From contig JAPTOF010000015.1 of assembly GCA_028554755.1 (NCBI GenBank), forward strand, positions 3,348,001 through 3,412,000: a DNA stretch of 64,000 bases, written 5' to 3'. This document shows, one piece after another, positions 45,714 through 58,522 of this stretch (position 1 is the stretch's first letter; every line of letters begins with the position of its first letter). The position numbers and the translations under genes were made by a program. The stretch is from Cordia subcordata (taxonomy: Eukaryota > Streptophyta > Magnoliopsida > Boraginales > Cordiaceae). Below the pieces are notes generated by a model, which made no database searches, had not been told where the DNA came from, and saw nothing but the letters and a program-made list of their open reading frames with translations.

Positions 45714-45868
45714 CAACGGTTGTTTGGTTTCTTCATTTTTCTATGTCTTAGCTTGTTAAGTGTTATTTTATCTTTTATTTTCATGTTTTCTTTATTTTGA
45801 ATAATAAAAGAAAAATTCAAAAAAAATTTATGCATTGTGAAGAGGTTTACTTGTGTCAATTAAATGAT

Positions 45869-47110
45869 GAATGTTTATAATGCATCATAGTGGTCACTTG
45901 TATCCTTATCCCTATCATCTGAACTAGTTCCCATTGCATGTCGTGTTTGTGGAAGTCGTATGCATCAAACTTTCTTTTGCCCCCATGACAATCCCCAAGC
46001 TAAGGCTAGTACCAACTATGACCCCTATAGTCATGCATCATCTCATACGTATTCATTTTGAAATCATGACTATAGGGATACATATTCTTGTTATTGCAAT
46101 CATTGTGGAAGCCATGCTCATTTTTCTAGTGCTTGTCCTACTTTTCAACATCGTTCTCGATTACATGCATCACCCAGTACCGCTATCAATCATGTGCCCA
46201 TGCATGCATCCATATCTAGTTATCATGATGGTAGGGAGCAATATCATGCATTTTCATATTGAGGTGAAGGTGGCTCATATCATCTACCTCCTTGCTTTGA
46301 AAGTCTATCTTCGACACCGTCTTTTCCTACCCACCCATCCTTCAAGTACTATAATGGTTGAGCATATAGTGATCCCAATCAAGATGTTTCCCATTTTCAC
46401 TCGATTGAACCCTTTTCCATTAATCCTACACCTTGGGACCACTTAAACAAATGCTTGAGCTAACCCAATCCTAATTCTTTCTCTTCACCCAAGAAATGTG
46501 CTCCGATCGCAAAAGGCTATATTGGATTTCAGAAAGAATATCCCAGTTGGTTGAGTGCTTAGGGGAGTTGAGAATAAACAACCTGTTGAGAATGTTGAGA
46601 TAGCTTTTGAGCGAGTTAAAGGGATAGGGGAGAGCCCTATAGAATAATGGACTAGGTTTGAAAAGATGATGTTTTGGAGAGACATTTAGAAAGAGAGGTT
46701 GATGGAGAGCTAACATCTTGCAGTGGGGACAAGAATGAGCTTAATAATAGTTTGGTTCTTAGTGACTCTTATGGTTATGTTTTAGAAGAACTAGTACCCT
46801 ATCCTCATGAGCTCTCGACATCTTCTATTGAGTCATGTGAGCCTTCCTTTTCTCAACCCATATATTCCACTCATTTGGAAGTTGAGTCTCATGTTTATAA
46901 CACTCATTTGCATTTTGAGTCTTCATTTAGGGAGTCTAGGGTACATCCCTTCTTTGAGCATTCATGTATGCATGACCCAGAATCCTTTGAGTCCCCGCTG
47001 TCCACTCCATATGTGTATACCCTTTATGAGAAGAATGATGGTAAGATGACACCACTAGTGACGAATGTAAGGATGTATTTGAAGAGAATTTCGCTAGTGA
47101 AGGTTTAGAG
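45869..47110 (+). pseudogene. B interior coding relic with intact CCHC knuckle
   Basis: Block 1 includes a full zinc knuckle CNHCGSHAHFSSAC (C-x2-C-x4-H-x4-C) at 46095-46136, in a frame also rich in His, Ser and Tyr. Block 2 is open for 144 codons (46674-47108): RHLEREVDGELTSCSGDKNE, SDSYGYVLEELVPYPHEL, YNTHLHFESSFRESRVH and HSCMHDPESFESPLS. A1 holds the same blocks in the same order, and interior 2 of B begins with them. A shift separates the two blocks. I infer a gag-like nucleocapsid joined to a lineage-specific acidic tail. No enzyme domain is present. Confidence 0.72.
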
Positions 47111-49304
47111 TCATCTATTGGGAAAAACAAGACATCATTTTCGGAGGTTTTAGATGATAAGTCTCTTGGAGTTGAGAATCATTATGTAAAGGCAAGTAGA
47201 AACTCTAAGAAGACACCTAAGAAAGAAATTGGTGTCTTTGAAGGAATGATATATGGGTCTTTTTAGATGTTTGATGAATCACTGATAGAAATAGAACTTA
47301 GTAAGATTGAGTCCACCCCCATAAGGAGTTAGAGTCACCTAGGTTTAATCATGCTATATCTCGTGAAGAATAAGAGTGTAGTACGTCTACTTCTCTTATC
47401 ATTGCTCCTCCTTCTCTGAGTGTCGCTCCTACTCCCTTTTCACATTCCGTTGAGCCTTCATCTATGGAGGTCATGTTTGTGCCTTCTAGTTTAGGACACT
47501 TTTCATCTAGGGATAGAAAGCATTTTTCGCATGTTGCATGCTTTAAACCTTCTAGTTTTCATCTAGGGTTAGAAAGCACGTTTCCCATGTTGCATGCTTT
47601 GGACCTATCTTTAATCCATGGGATGGTGTATTTTTAACCTTTGATTATGAAAAGAAGGCCCCGGGCAGTTAGTTAGAGAGCAAATAAGGCATGACCTCAC
47701 ATGCATATGCATGACACCTTCCACACTTACGCGTACTTTCTCATTTGATAATTCGGGGTGGGATCTCAATAAAGGGTGCATTGCGCATATATTACCCCAT
47801 CGTCTATTGCATGACCCTTTTTCTTCAACTTTTGTGCTTGGTTGAATATCCGACAATTTATGCCTCTTAATTTTAAACATGTATGGCTCTAACATTAGCG
47901 TTCTACTAGAGGCGTTAAATCCAGCACTTTTAGGAGGCACCCTAGACATATTTATATTCCATTTGCTTTCCTTGCTTTTCCTTTTCTTTTATTTTCTTTT
48001 AGTATTATCGTTCTTTGATTTCCAATTGCTTTTTGTTTTTCTTTTTCACCCTCCCAAGTGTTGACCCTCTATCATTTCCCCTTTTTTGTGCACCTTGTTT
48101 ATCCTTTAATGATGTCAATGCAAGCTCGCATGGCAATGCTACTAATCGTGCAATTTGAATGTTTGTAATTTGTTGAGAAACAGAAATTAGTAGTTGAATC
48201 ATTATCCATTGGCAATAGAAGATCTTCAAAAATAACACAAGGTTGTATCTATCCTTTCTCAACTTGTCCACTTGTATCTATCTTGTCCTCACCACCTTAC
48301 TTGCTTTGTGTTGCCGATTGGCTTGTTGAGTAGTGTTGTTCTATTTACTTGAGAACAATCAAAGTTTAGGTTTAAGAGTGTCGGAGTGTGGCTTTTTTGT
48401 TATATATTTTGATTAGGGTAGATTGCATTATGTGCTTAAAATGGTGAAAATTTTTCAATTTTTATGCATATAGAGTCATTTATCTCTTGTTGGTTGAAGT
48501 GTTGGCTCTAGTGATTGATTTAATCGATTGGTGGAGATAGGGTTGTATTGCAAGGAGTGAATGAAATGAAGGGAGAGCTGAGACTTAAAGGAGATACCCT
48601 TGAAGGTTGTGGGGAGTAAGTGCCTCCAAGAATGCACCTTATAGCTACAGCATGGCTTGGTTGGAAGAAGAGTTTGAAAAAAGGGTATTATGAGTGCCCC
48701 TTTCTTGATTTGTTTTTTTTTATGGGCCTTGGCCTTTCTTTTTGCTTACATTATGTGTTGATGAAAACTCCAAAAAAATGAAAAAAAAAGGCAAAAAGCA
48801 TAAGAAAGCCAAATAAATGAAAACTGAGAAAAAGCCAAAGACACCAAAAATATGCAAAAGTGAAGTTCATTGAATAAGTGCTCAATTGACACAATATCTA
48901 CTTAGCACAAATTGCTTCTTTGTTTCTTTTATGTGTTGTGAATAAGGCTCCTTATATTATTTTGTGAGCCATTGTGTTTGTATATTTTTCTATCTTCTTG
49001 TATCTTTGAGGCTATCTATATGTTGGGGAGGCCATGTTAGTTGACGGGGTACAAAGTATCAACATCCTGCATATATGCGTTAGAATCCCTGGCTTACATA
49101 GGTTAAGGCTACTAGGGAACTTCTCAAAGACACGAGACCCGTTTGAGTAAGGGGAGGATCCAAAAGGGCTTGGAGATCCGTCTATGAAAGGAACGACCCC
49201 TTCATTCTCCTTAGATACACCATGATAGCAAATCAATCCTCTAAGCAACCCTCTCTACCAACTTTGAGAAAAACTTAGTTTGGGCTTGCTTAGGGACAAG
49301 GAGA

Positions 49305-49318
49305 AGGTTTGGGGCTGT
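49305..49318 (+). other. B interior 1 polypurine tract
   Basis: AGGTTTGGGGCTGT just before LTR 2, a decayed form of the A1 tract. Confidence 0.7.
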
Positions 49319-51275
49319 TGATGTGCTAGCTTTGTGTATGCTTATGCATTATATGTATATACTTGTTTTGAGGTGTTTTGTGTTTCATTTGATGTATTAG
49401 TATAACATTTAGGTCAAACTTGTGCATATTAGGGTTTTCATGTTCATAGTTGAGCTTAGGACTTAAATACTACCTAATACGAGTTTATTGCTTATTTTAA
49501 GTGAGATTCAGGAAGATAATTGGAACTTTGTTGAGGGTGCTTGCAGTGTAGAACAAAGCCAAGGGTGTTTTGGATATAAAGGATTGAAAAAAAGTGCATT
49601 TAGAAGTGGCCAGACGCAAGAAGGAGCAACCGAGGCAAAACCGAGCACAACGTGAACCAAATTTAGAGCTTGCAACCAGAAAAGGACATAGAAAAATTTT
49701 GGACATGTTTTAGGGCACAGAAGATGGCTTGGGAGATCCCCAAAAATGGTACGAAGCCAAAGAAAAAATAGTGTGCGAATCAGAGCCAAAACGAGCAAGA
49801 TATGAATATTTTATTGTCAAGGCCGGTCAACCTCCCATCAAGCTGGTCGACTGGCTAGATCAGAATCTTTTCCAATGTAGGCCGGTTGACTTAGCCTGCA
49901 AGCCTGTCCTGGCCCTGCACATTGACAACTCTATTTAAGTCATTTTTCAGCACCTTTTTAGGGAAAATATCGACCAATTCACACACCCATTTCCCTAAAC
50001 CCAAAATCCACTTAAAACCACCTCACACACTTACTTCTAAATACATTTAACACTTGAAATCAAGGATCCAAGAGGATCAAAAACTAGGATTTGGGCATAG
50101 CTCATTGGTTGTAAACTTGGCAATGAATAGCAAAGTATCTCTCTTTTATCCTAAATCTAATTATGTTTGATTAGAGCAATGTAGGGTTATTATTCTTGTA
50201 TTTATGGATTGATTACTACTCTTTTGTAATGGGTACTTGATGGATTTATATGTATATGCTTTATGCTTAGGGTTTCAAAGGCTCGTTTACATATATGTCT
50301 ATGTGTATGTTAAAATGCCTTAATGAAGTTGCATATATACATTGAAGTCTATTTTGCTATTAATCATTTCTACATCATTATGCTAATATGTCTATGTGTT
50401 TGTGTGGTGATTACATGAAATAGGTATGACTATATACATGTCTATGTGTGTGTCAGCATACTTAATAGCATAAATAGCTTCCACTACTTATATGTCGGGT
50501 ACTATTGCTCAAATTGATGTAATCTAAGTATGTTCATGTGTTTAGTAGTAGGATAGGATAACTTATCCTCGAATACCATGCCTAAAGATGTGTATGCTTT
50601 GTGCTCAAACATTAATACCCACTATTGTGATGACAATCGATGGTGCTCAAATAATGACTAGTCTAGATTGAGTCTCTCTTAGCTTTAAATCCAGTTAACA
50701 GGTTTCAGGGTAGGTTAGTCGACCTTAGACAAACTAGGTCTTGGCATTAAACCCAGCCAACCGTATAGACGCTAGAGTTAAATTGATTCAAGTGACCTCA
50801 TATCTTGATTAGCTAGCCCTAATGCATAGGTCATAAGGACCATGCTGTAGCTCTGGGTAGACATGCCTAGGGACGGACTCGTACAGAGTCCTAGGGGTTC
50901 CATTGGGAGGTTAATTAAAGGTCTAGAAGCCTAGATAGTCATAGTAATTATCCATAGGCAAGATATAATCACTCTAGTCCCTATTTCTACGTGCTTCACT
51001 CTCTTAGATTGCTTGATTCCCCCATTTCACACACACACCTTTTATTTTCTTGTCCTTAGATTAGGTTTTCTTTTGCCGAGCTCCCCTTAATCCTAAAACA
51101 TTAAAAGCATTGTAGTTTAGGGCCCCAACACGTAGCCTTTTAGGACGTACATAACCTAGGACACCACTAATATTAGACCTCCCCATGGATTCTACCCCGC
51201 ACTCGCACACATTGTATTACATGCGACTTGTGCATTTGCGGGCTATTTAGGCTTGTGCCACGAGATAGCGTATCA
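49319..51275 (+). repeat. B LTR 2 (shared)
   Basis: 1957 bases, TGATGTGCTAGC...GCGTATCA. It is followed at once by a second primer site rather than by flanking DNA. Confidence 0.93.
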
Positions 51276-51280
51276 TGTTG

Positions 51281-51299
51281 TTAGCGCCATTGTCAGGGA
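51281..51299 (+). other. B interior 2 primer binding site
   Basis: TTAGCGCCATTGTCAGGGA, same position relative to the LTR as in A1. Confidence 0.85.
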
Positions 51300-51456
51300 G
51301 GCAATGGTTGTTTGGTTTATTCGTTTTTGTGTGTCTTAGCTTGTTTCATGTTGTTTTATCTTTTCTTTTCATGTTTTCTTTATTTTGAATAATAAAAGAA
51401 AAATAAAAAAAATTTATGCATTGTGAAGTGGTTTACTTATGTCAATTAAATCATGA

Positions 51457-52282
51457 ATGATTCTAATGCATCATGGTGGTCACTTGGATCCTCATCCCCA
51501 TCACCTAAACTTGTTCCCATTGCATAAAGCATTTGTGGAAGTCGTATGCATCAACCTTTCTTTTGCCCCCATGATCCTCAGTCTAGGGCTAGTACCAACT
51601 ATGACCCCTATGGTCATGCATCATCTCATGCATATTTATTTAAAATCATGACTATAAGGATTTATATTCTTGTTATTGCAATCATTGTGGAAGTCATACT
51701 CATTTTTCTAGTGCTTGTCCTAACTTTCACCGTCGTTCTCGATTGCATGCATTACCCAGTGCCCCTAGCAAACATGTGCCCATGCATGCATCCACATCCA
51801 GTTATCATGAAGGTAAGGAGCAATATCATGCATTTTCATATTGAGGTAAAGGTGACTTAAATCATCTATCTCCTTGCTTTGAAAATCTACCTCCCATACC
51901 ATCTTTTCCTACCCATTCATCCTCCGAGTACTATAATGGTTGTACCTATATGATCCCAATCAAGATGTTTCCCATTTTCACTTGGTTGAACTCTCTTCCA
52001 TTGGGCCTATATCTTGGGTCCAATTAGACCAAATGCTTGAGCAAACCCAATCCCAATTCCTTCTCTTCACTTAAGAAATGTGTTTTGATCGCGAGAGGCT
52101 ACATAGGATTTCGGAAAGGACATCTCAATTGGCCGAGTTCTTAAATAGGGGAGTTGAGAATGAGCAACCCGTTAAGAATGTTGAGATATCTTTTGAGCAA
52201 GTTAAAGGGATAGGGGAAAGCCCTATAGAAGAGCAGACTAGGTATGAAAAAGATGATGTTTTGGAGAGACATTTAGAAAAAG
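51457..52282 (+). pseudogene. B interior 2 coding relic, truncated
   Basis: It repeats the first coding block, with an intact knuckle CNHCGSHTHFSSAC at 51677-51718. An open 52078-52282 segment (RISERTSQLAEFLNRG, YEKDDVLERHLEKEV) then breaks into LTR sequence at AGGT (52283-52286). Confidence 0.75.
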
Positions 52283-53774
52283 AGGTCTTGGCTTTAAACC
52301 CAGCCAACGGTTTAGACACTAGAGTTAGATCAAAGTCACCTAATACCTTGATTAGCTAGCTTGATGCCTAGATCATAAGGACCATGGATTAGCTCTGGGT
52401 AGACATACCTAGGGACGAACCCGCACTGAGTCCTAGGGGCTCCATTAGAAGGTTAATTAAGGGTCTAGAAAAGATTACACTAATATAATCCATCAAGCAT
52501 CCCTAAACACAAAACACTTTGAAATCAAGCCTCTAAGAGGATCAAACACAAGGATTTGGGCATAACTCATGGATTGTAATGCATGCTTTTAGATAGAAAG
52601 ATATCTCTCTTTTATCCTAAGTCTAATTATGTATGATTAGAACTATGTAGGATGATTATATCTTATATTCATGGATTGAATACTACTTTCTATTAATAGG
52701 AACTTGATGGATTTGTATATATATATGCTTGTACTTAGGATTTTGAAGGCCATTTTACATTCATGTCTATGTGTTTGTTGAAATGCCTCAATGAAGTTAC
52801 ATATGGATATCGAAGTCTATTATGCTATTAGCCACCTCTAAATCATTATGCTAGTATGTATATGTGTTTGTATGGTGATTACATAAAGTGGATATGACTA
52901 TGTACATGTCTATTTATGTGTTAGCATACTTAATGGCATAAATAGCTTCTATTGCATGCATGTCTAGTGCTATTGCTTAAATTGGTAAAATCTATGTATG
53001 TCTGTGTGCTTAGTAGTAGAATATTCTGGACTACTCTCGAATGCCATGCCCTATACGTGCATGCTTTGCACGTAAATGTTAATTTCTGCTATTGTGATGA
53101 CGATCGATGGTGCACACCTGATGCCGAGCTTAAGTCGAGTCTCCATTGACTTTAAATCTAACTAATAGGTTTCAGGATAGGTTAGCTAACCTTAGACGGA
53201 CTAGGTCTTGGCTTTAAATCTAGCCAACAGTTAGATGCTAGGGTTAGATCGATTCAAGTCTAGATCAATTCAAGTCACCTGGTACCTTAATTAGCTAGCC
53301 TAATGCCTAGATCATAAGGACCACACCGTAGCTCTGGGTAGATGTACTTAGCGACGGACCCACATTGAGTCCTAGCAATTCCATTAGAAGGTTAATTAGA
53401 GGTCTAGATGAGATTACACTAGTATAATCTATCAAACATCCCTAGATAGACATAGTAATCACCCATATGCAAGACGTAATCACCCTAGTTCCCATTTCTA
53501 CATGTTTAACCTCTTTAGATCGCTTGATTTTCCCATAACACACACGCCCTTTTATTTTCTTGCACTTAGATTAGATTTACTTTTTGAGCTCCCCTCAATC
53601 TAAAAACCCAAAGAAAGCAAAGAAGCTAGGACCCTAACACGTAGCTCTTTAGAACGCACATAGTTTAGGACTTCACTCATGTTAGGCCTCCCTATGGATT
53701 TGACCCCACACTTGCACACACTATGCTACATACAACCTATGCGTTTGCAAGCTATTTAGGCTTGTGCTGTGAAC
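52283..53774 (+). repeat. B partial LTRs (two pieces)
   Basis: 52283-52507 corresponds to the distal third of the LTR; 52508-53774 restarts upstream in the LTR (near the GGATCAAACAC segment) and runs almost to its end, stopping at GTGCTGTGA. T integrase sequence begins immediately after. Confidence 0.8.
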
Positions 53775-53870
53775 GATCAGTCAATCGCTACAAAGGTAAA
53801 TTTCCTCTGGGCTTTCTCGATAGGCATGGGACCAATAATATCAAGCCTCTACTTCACACATGCCTTCATG
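53775..53870 (-). pseudogene. T integrase core, first part only
   Basis: Minus-strand LDIIGPMPIEKAQRKFTFVA followed by ID matches the start of the gypsy integrase core (D.VGP......F..VAVDYFTKW). Its catalytic Asp is in LDIIGP. The domain ends at the B junction and the other catalytic residues are missing. Confidence 0.8.
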
Positions 53871-54199
53871 CATTTCCTTGATAATGAATTTCCCCTCAGA
53901 GTTACACATACACTTCAAAAAAAGTCCCTCGATAATACGCTTGTGCAACTGATCTTCGAAGATAAGGAACCAGGATGAGACCTATTCACCACTTTTGAAG
54001 CCTCCTGTTCATCGTCTAACAATAAACCATGCTATAAGTACTATACTATAGGACATTTCAATCTGTCTTCTTAGTGATGCTAATAAGCGAAAAGCTGATG
54101 CTGGGGCAATGAGTTTCTCAACATTGATCATTTCTCCTTCTCAGAAAGTTGATGCTATCTTGGACAAGGCATCAGCTTGAACATTACCACTCCTCAAAA

Positions 54200-54530
54200 T
54201 TTGTTGAAGGGTAAATTCTCCAAAGAATGTTGTCGTCTTGATCACCCACTTCTGATAAGCCTTTATCTTATTATCTTTGGCTTCATAATTTCCATTGACT
54301 TGCCCCTTTATCAATTAAGAGTTGGTATATGCTTTAATTGTTTGCATCCTCAACCTTGAGCAATCTCATCCCAGATAGTAATACCTCATATTTGGCTTCG
54401 TTGTTGGTTGCCTTAAGTTCAAACTTTACTATGTACTTCAGTTTAGATCTATTAGACTTCTTGATGATAATTCCTGCACTTGATCCTACATTACTCGCCA
54501 GGCTGTCAACATACAAACTCTATTCTGCAA
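54200..54530 (-). pseudogene. T second (archaeal-type) RNase H relic
   Basis: MYVDSLASNVGSSAGIII and ELKATNNEAKYEVLLSG match the additional RNase H found in Tat-lineage elements (.YVDGSS....SGAG, NNEAEYEAL..G). The Asp and Glu of the active site are visible. It lies right after the gypsy RNase H in the same direction. Confidence 0.88.
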
Positions 54531-54546
54531 CCACCTTCCCTATCTG

Positions 54547-54972
54547 TTATGTGTACTCGACTACAAAATTGACGAAGGCCTGTGCCTTAATTGCGGTCCT
54601 CAGTTGATAAGTAATGTGGTACTGACTTAGCTTTACTAAATATTTCAATAATCGTCCCGATAGTTTCGGCTTATGCAAGACTTGACGCAGAACATGGTCA
54701 GTCATCACCGTTATCGAATGCATTTCAAAGTAGAGTTTTAACTTCTGAGCCAACATTGCTGGTGCAAGCGCTAACTTTTCCAAGCTACTATACCTTAACT
54801 CTACTCCCTTCAAAGTCTTACTAACATAGTACACTGGCGTCCAGTCTTCATCGATGTTTCTGATTAAAATAGCTGCTATTGCAAGGTTGGAATTAAACAA
54901 ATACAGAAGTAATGTTTCTCTTTCTTCGAGTCTGGCAAGAATCAGTGGTTTTGTCAAATAGGATTTAATCAC
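54547..54972 (-). pseudogene. T RNase H (connection) domain relic
   Basis: A 141-codon open stretch: LLYLFNSNLAIAAILIRN, PVYYVSKTLKGVELRYSSLE, KLALAPAMLAQKLKLYF, VMTDHVLRQVLHKPKLSGRL and IKAQAFVNFVVEYT. This is the gypsy RT-linked RNase H, here the decayed form typical of Tat elements. It is the best preserved T segment. Confidence 0.93.
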
Positions 54973-54999
54973 TTCAAATGTTTCTTGGCTTTCAGGTCT

Positions 55000-56030
55000 C
55001 CACTTAAAATCCTTTGGGTTTCAGAGGATTTCGAAGAACGAAGCACATCAATCTGCCAACCTGAACATAAATCTGCTTAAGTTCATGACTTTACCAGAAA
55101 ATGATTGTCAATCATGTACAGTCTTTGAGGGTTTGAGATTGAGTATGGCCTCAATCTTTTCGGGGTTAACATGCATCAGTGGGTCACCATAAACCCCAAG
55201 AATTCCCTGCTCCGACCCTAAAGGTGCACTTCTTTGGATTCAATTTGATTCGAACCTTCTAATTGTTTGGAAGGCTTTAGAAAAGCCAGACACGTGGTCC
55301 AATGCCCTCTTGCTATTGACGAGCATGTCATCAATGTAGACTTCCATGTTTCAGCCTATCTGGTCTTTAAATCCCATATTCACCATGCACTGATATATGG
55401 CCCGAGCATTTTTCAACCCGAAAGACATGACCCTATAGCAATAAAGCCCGTGGTCGGTGACGAAAGTAATGTGTGGCTGGTCGATACGGGCTATCTTTAT
55501 CTGATTGTAGCCTGAAAAGGCATCTATGAATGACAGCATCTCAAACCTTACAATCAAATCAACCAATTAGTCAATTCTTGATAGAGAGAAGTTGTTGTTT
55601 AGACATGTTTTATTCAGGTAAGTGAAGTCTACGTAGAGTCTTCACCTCCTGTTGGCCTTTTTGACCATCACCATATTAGAGACCCATGTTGGGTATTTTA
55701 TCTCCTAAATATGGCTTGCTTTTAATAGTTTTTTCACCTATTCATGGATCACTTGATTATTTTCCATACTAAAGGTTTGTCATTTTTGTCGAACTGGCCT
55801 AAAGGCGAGGTCGATGTTTAGCCAATGCTCGATGATTCTCGGTCTATCCCAGTCATATCAGAAGAGTCCCAAGCAAATATATCGGAATTTAAAGTCAAGA
55901 ATTGGATGATTCCTTGTCGTACTTCTCCTATTTGTTTCACTCTGACAATAGTTTTCTTATCGAGCTTTCCTATTTCAACGAGGTCAAGCTTCTCGACTGG
56001 GCTTACTCTCCTGGGATTTTCCTTCAACAT
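55000..56030 (-). pseudogene. T reverse transcriptase relic
   Basis: The pre-RT block (56030-55818) has SDIFAWDSSDMTGID. The palm piece at 55566-55351 reads MLSFIDAFSGYNQIKIA, ITFVTDHGLYCYRVMSFGLK and IYQCMVNMGFKDQIG. The catalytic YIDD in EVYIDDMLV is encoded near 55318-55345 in the next frame. Stops lie between the pieces. Confidence 0.93.
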
Positions 56031-56259
56031 GTTCTTGAGCTTTTTCTAGTCATCTTTCGATTTTAGTGTTGTCGCATATCATGATCTGGCATTATGTCAG
56101 TTTTCTCTGACTATGAATACTCCATCCCTAGTTGGGAACTTTATCATTTGATGAGAGGCAGATACAATGACTCCCAAGCAATTCAGTATAACTCGCTTGA
56201 TAATCCCATTATAGTACTCGAATAGTTTACCAGTATAAAGTCAGCCTAGAGGTCGACAT

Positions 56260-56460
56260 ATTAGATTCCATCTCCGATGCTGAGAGGTGGGTTGGCCATC
56301 CCCTTAGCCCATACCTTATTACCAGAAAACCCTATAAGCTCATGCTTCAAGGGTGTAAGGATAAACTAATCTAGTTTCAAACGTTCGAATGCTTCATAAT
56401 ATAGCATGTCAGCAGCACTGTCCATATCCACTAGCATCCTGTGAACTTCATAGTTAGCCA
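56260..56460 (-). pseudogene. T protease relic
   Basis: Minus-strand VHRMLVDMDSAADMLYYEAF then ELIGFSGNKVWAKG. Tat proteases read VLVD.GSSADILFYDAF and L.GF.G. The active-site triplet DSA may come from DGSS by one change; the first Asp is kept. Confidence 0.82.
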
Positions 56461-56721
56461 AAATAAGCATAATAACAAGACAATCATCATGGTTTAGCAT
56501 AATCTAATTAAGTCTTCGCTGGTAAAGATTACATCTTCTATCCTTCTCATTTTGTTCGTCAGAGTAGCTTGTCGAGAGCAAACATACATCTTTTTTTTCG
56601 TGGCAGAATCCCTTCTAGTAGCTGGTCCTCCCCATATCATATCCATCATACCAAGGACCTTTTTTGCTTTCCTAGGACTACGTGGTTGTTCCTCCTAAGC
56701 TTCTCCTTGCCGTTTCACATA

Positions 56722-57600
56722 CTACATTAGTTTTCTCTTCCTAACAAGGGATTTGATCTTGTCCTTTAGACTTTGGCACTCATAGGTAGTGTAGTCGTGA
56801 TCCTTGTGGAAGTGGCAATACTTGCTTTTGTCCCTCCTATCGGGATTTTCCTTCATTCTTTTAGGCCATTTCACGTTTCTTTCACACTTCATAGCAACCA
56901 AGATATCTGACCAGGATGCATTCAAAAGTGTTTAAGTGTCAAAATGTCTCCTAAAGATAGATTCTCCTTTCTCTCCTTCAATTTGCTTTTATCCTAATGC
57001 AGCTCCTACTACTTCTGCTTCTTTTTCCTTTCTCACCCTCATACTCCTTATCCCGCTCTCTTTTTGCCAACAGCATATCCTCAGCCAAAATGTACTTCTT
57101 AACCTTAGCCACGGATCGACCATTGAAGCTGGTTTCTTCCTTATCAAAGAACTGGATGACTCGTCATCTCTGACACCATGAAGGAAAGCTTTCATGGCTA
57201 TTGGGTATGCCAGGTTAGGCACTTGCAGTGTTGCCTCATTAAATTGTTTAGTGAATGCCCTCAAAGTCTTATCACCCCTCTACCTTATTCTGATAACCAA
57301 ATTGGACAATTTTGAGGCCTCCTTTCCACTAGCAAATCGGTTCATGAAGGCTACAGCCAACTCTTTAAAGGAATGGATAGAATATGGTGGTTGCTCATCA
57401 TACCATGTTCGGGCTACTCCAACCAAAGTGGTAGGAAATGCTTTGCATTGCGCAGTATCAGTAGCATTATGGAAGAGAATTTTATGATTGATGATCGATA
57501 TATGGTCAATGGGGTCACCTGAGCCCTTGAAGTATGGTAGTTTCGGAATCATGAAGTCCCTTGGCACTGGTTCTCTACTAACAAAGGACTATTTTCAAAT
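56722..57600 (-). pseudogene. T gag relic
   Basis: 57567-57280 reads PYFKGSGDPIDHISIINHKI, AFPTTLVGVARTWYDEQPP and FKELAVAFMNRFASGK, the Tat gag core (F.G..DP..H...F, F...L.G.A..W...L, F..L...F...F). 57264-56989 has FTKQFNEATLQVPNLAYPIA. 56925-56722 holds KYCHFHKDHDYTTYECQSLK, the C-x-H-x3-H-type finger seen in this lineage. Shifts separate the pieces. Confidence 0.92.
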
Positions 57601-58083
57601 TCTTTAAGATTTATAGTCTGTAGAGGCCACGGGTTCAGTATAATCTATATGAGATCTAATGGGTAGTTTGTGTTATATAGGTGGGAGCTGCAGTAAATGA
57701 TAGTGTTGGGTTTAGGAAAGAGAAGGTGGATAATTGGGTGAAAGGCTATGTTTGTGGTCGAAATATTTGGCTTATGTAGTTTTGAATGCTGGTGAACATA
57801 TTAGCGATAGCTGCCATCTGAGCTGGTAAGCAAGACGGCATAAACATGTTCAATGGCTGTATTAGGATAGAAGAAGAGGCATGAAAGTTGTAAGGCCCAT
57901 TGGCCTACTCCGGTTGTTCATTTTGTGGCTGAAAGCGATTTTTAGGAGCTCAAGACCATGGCCTTCATGGTGGTTGTTAAGCTCGTTGCTGTTCGTTGCT
58001 TTCTTCCTTTTCTCTAGCTTGAGACTTCCTGGCGACTTAGCTTCAAGTTATAGCCGCGTGAACTCAATGGGAATACTCAGTTT

Positions 58084-58101
58084 CTAATTCAGATGGTGCC
58101 A
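58084..58101 (-). other. T primer binding site
   Basis: Minus-strand TGGCACCATCTGAATTAG, three bases inside the LTR. The tRNA it pairs with was not identified. Confidence 0.7.
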
Positions 58102-58104
58102 ATC

Positions 58105-58522
58105 TAATCCTATGAAGGACCAAATAACTCTTCTTAATTGAATCTTTGGTTGAAGTTACCTGCAACACAACAAAATCTAGGCATCAGTGTGGTACTGAGC
58201 AGAGAGCCTCTGATGTCTAAGTCAGAATGTTTCTTTTGAGAGTAAGTTTTCAGAAAAGAGTGAATGGGATGAATTATTTACCTCATTTAGTGCGACTGGC
58301 CTTATTTATAGTTTAGGAAAGGCTGGATACATGCTGCTCATGTTCTGTTTATACTAATTGATGGTCGGGCAACGTAGCCGTATTCGATCATTACGTAAGT
58401 GGTCAGTTAGTACTGCCCTATCGGCAGTACTCGATGAGAACCCAGACACAAACCTCAGCTTGAGTTGTCCTTGTACTCTGATTTTTGTTATCAGATCATG
58501 AATATGACCCGACCTCATATCA
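58105..58522 (-). repeat. T 5' LTR (right)
   Basis: 418 bases, partner of 36446-36862. Its inner end reads TAATCC where the other copy has TGATCC. Confidence 0.93.

Larger units (their letters stand above)
43689..53774 (+). mobile_element. B: tandem A1-family array (LTR-int-LTR-int-partial LTRs)
   Basis: Order: LTR 1, interior 1 (45690-49318), LTR 2, interior 2 (51276-52282, cut short), LTR piece (52283-52507), longer LTR piece (52508-53774) lacking its last bases. Sharing one LTR between two interiors is the product of unequal recombination. It was inserted in the A2 RT. Confidence 0.9.
36446..58522 (-). mobile_element. T: Tat-like Ty3/gypsy element, 22 kb with nested insertions
   Basis: Two LTRs of about 418 bases, a primer site, TCATG duplications on both sides, and Tat-type coding on the minus strand: gag (57600-56700), protease, RT, RNase H, a second archaeal-type RNase H, and the first part of integrase (to 53775). 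Near its 3' LTR lies a plus-strand extra ORF, as in several Tat elements. A2 and B occupy 38639-53774, where most of the integrase has been lost. Confidence 0.93.
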
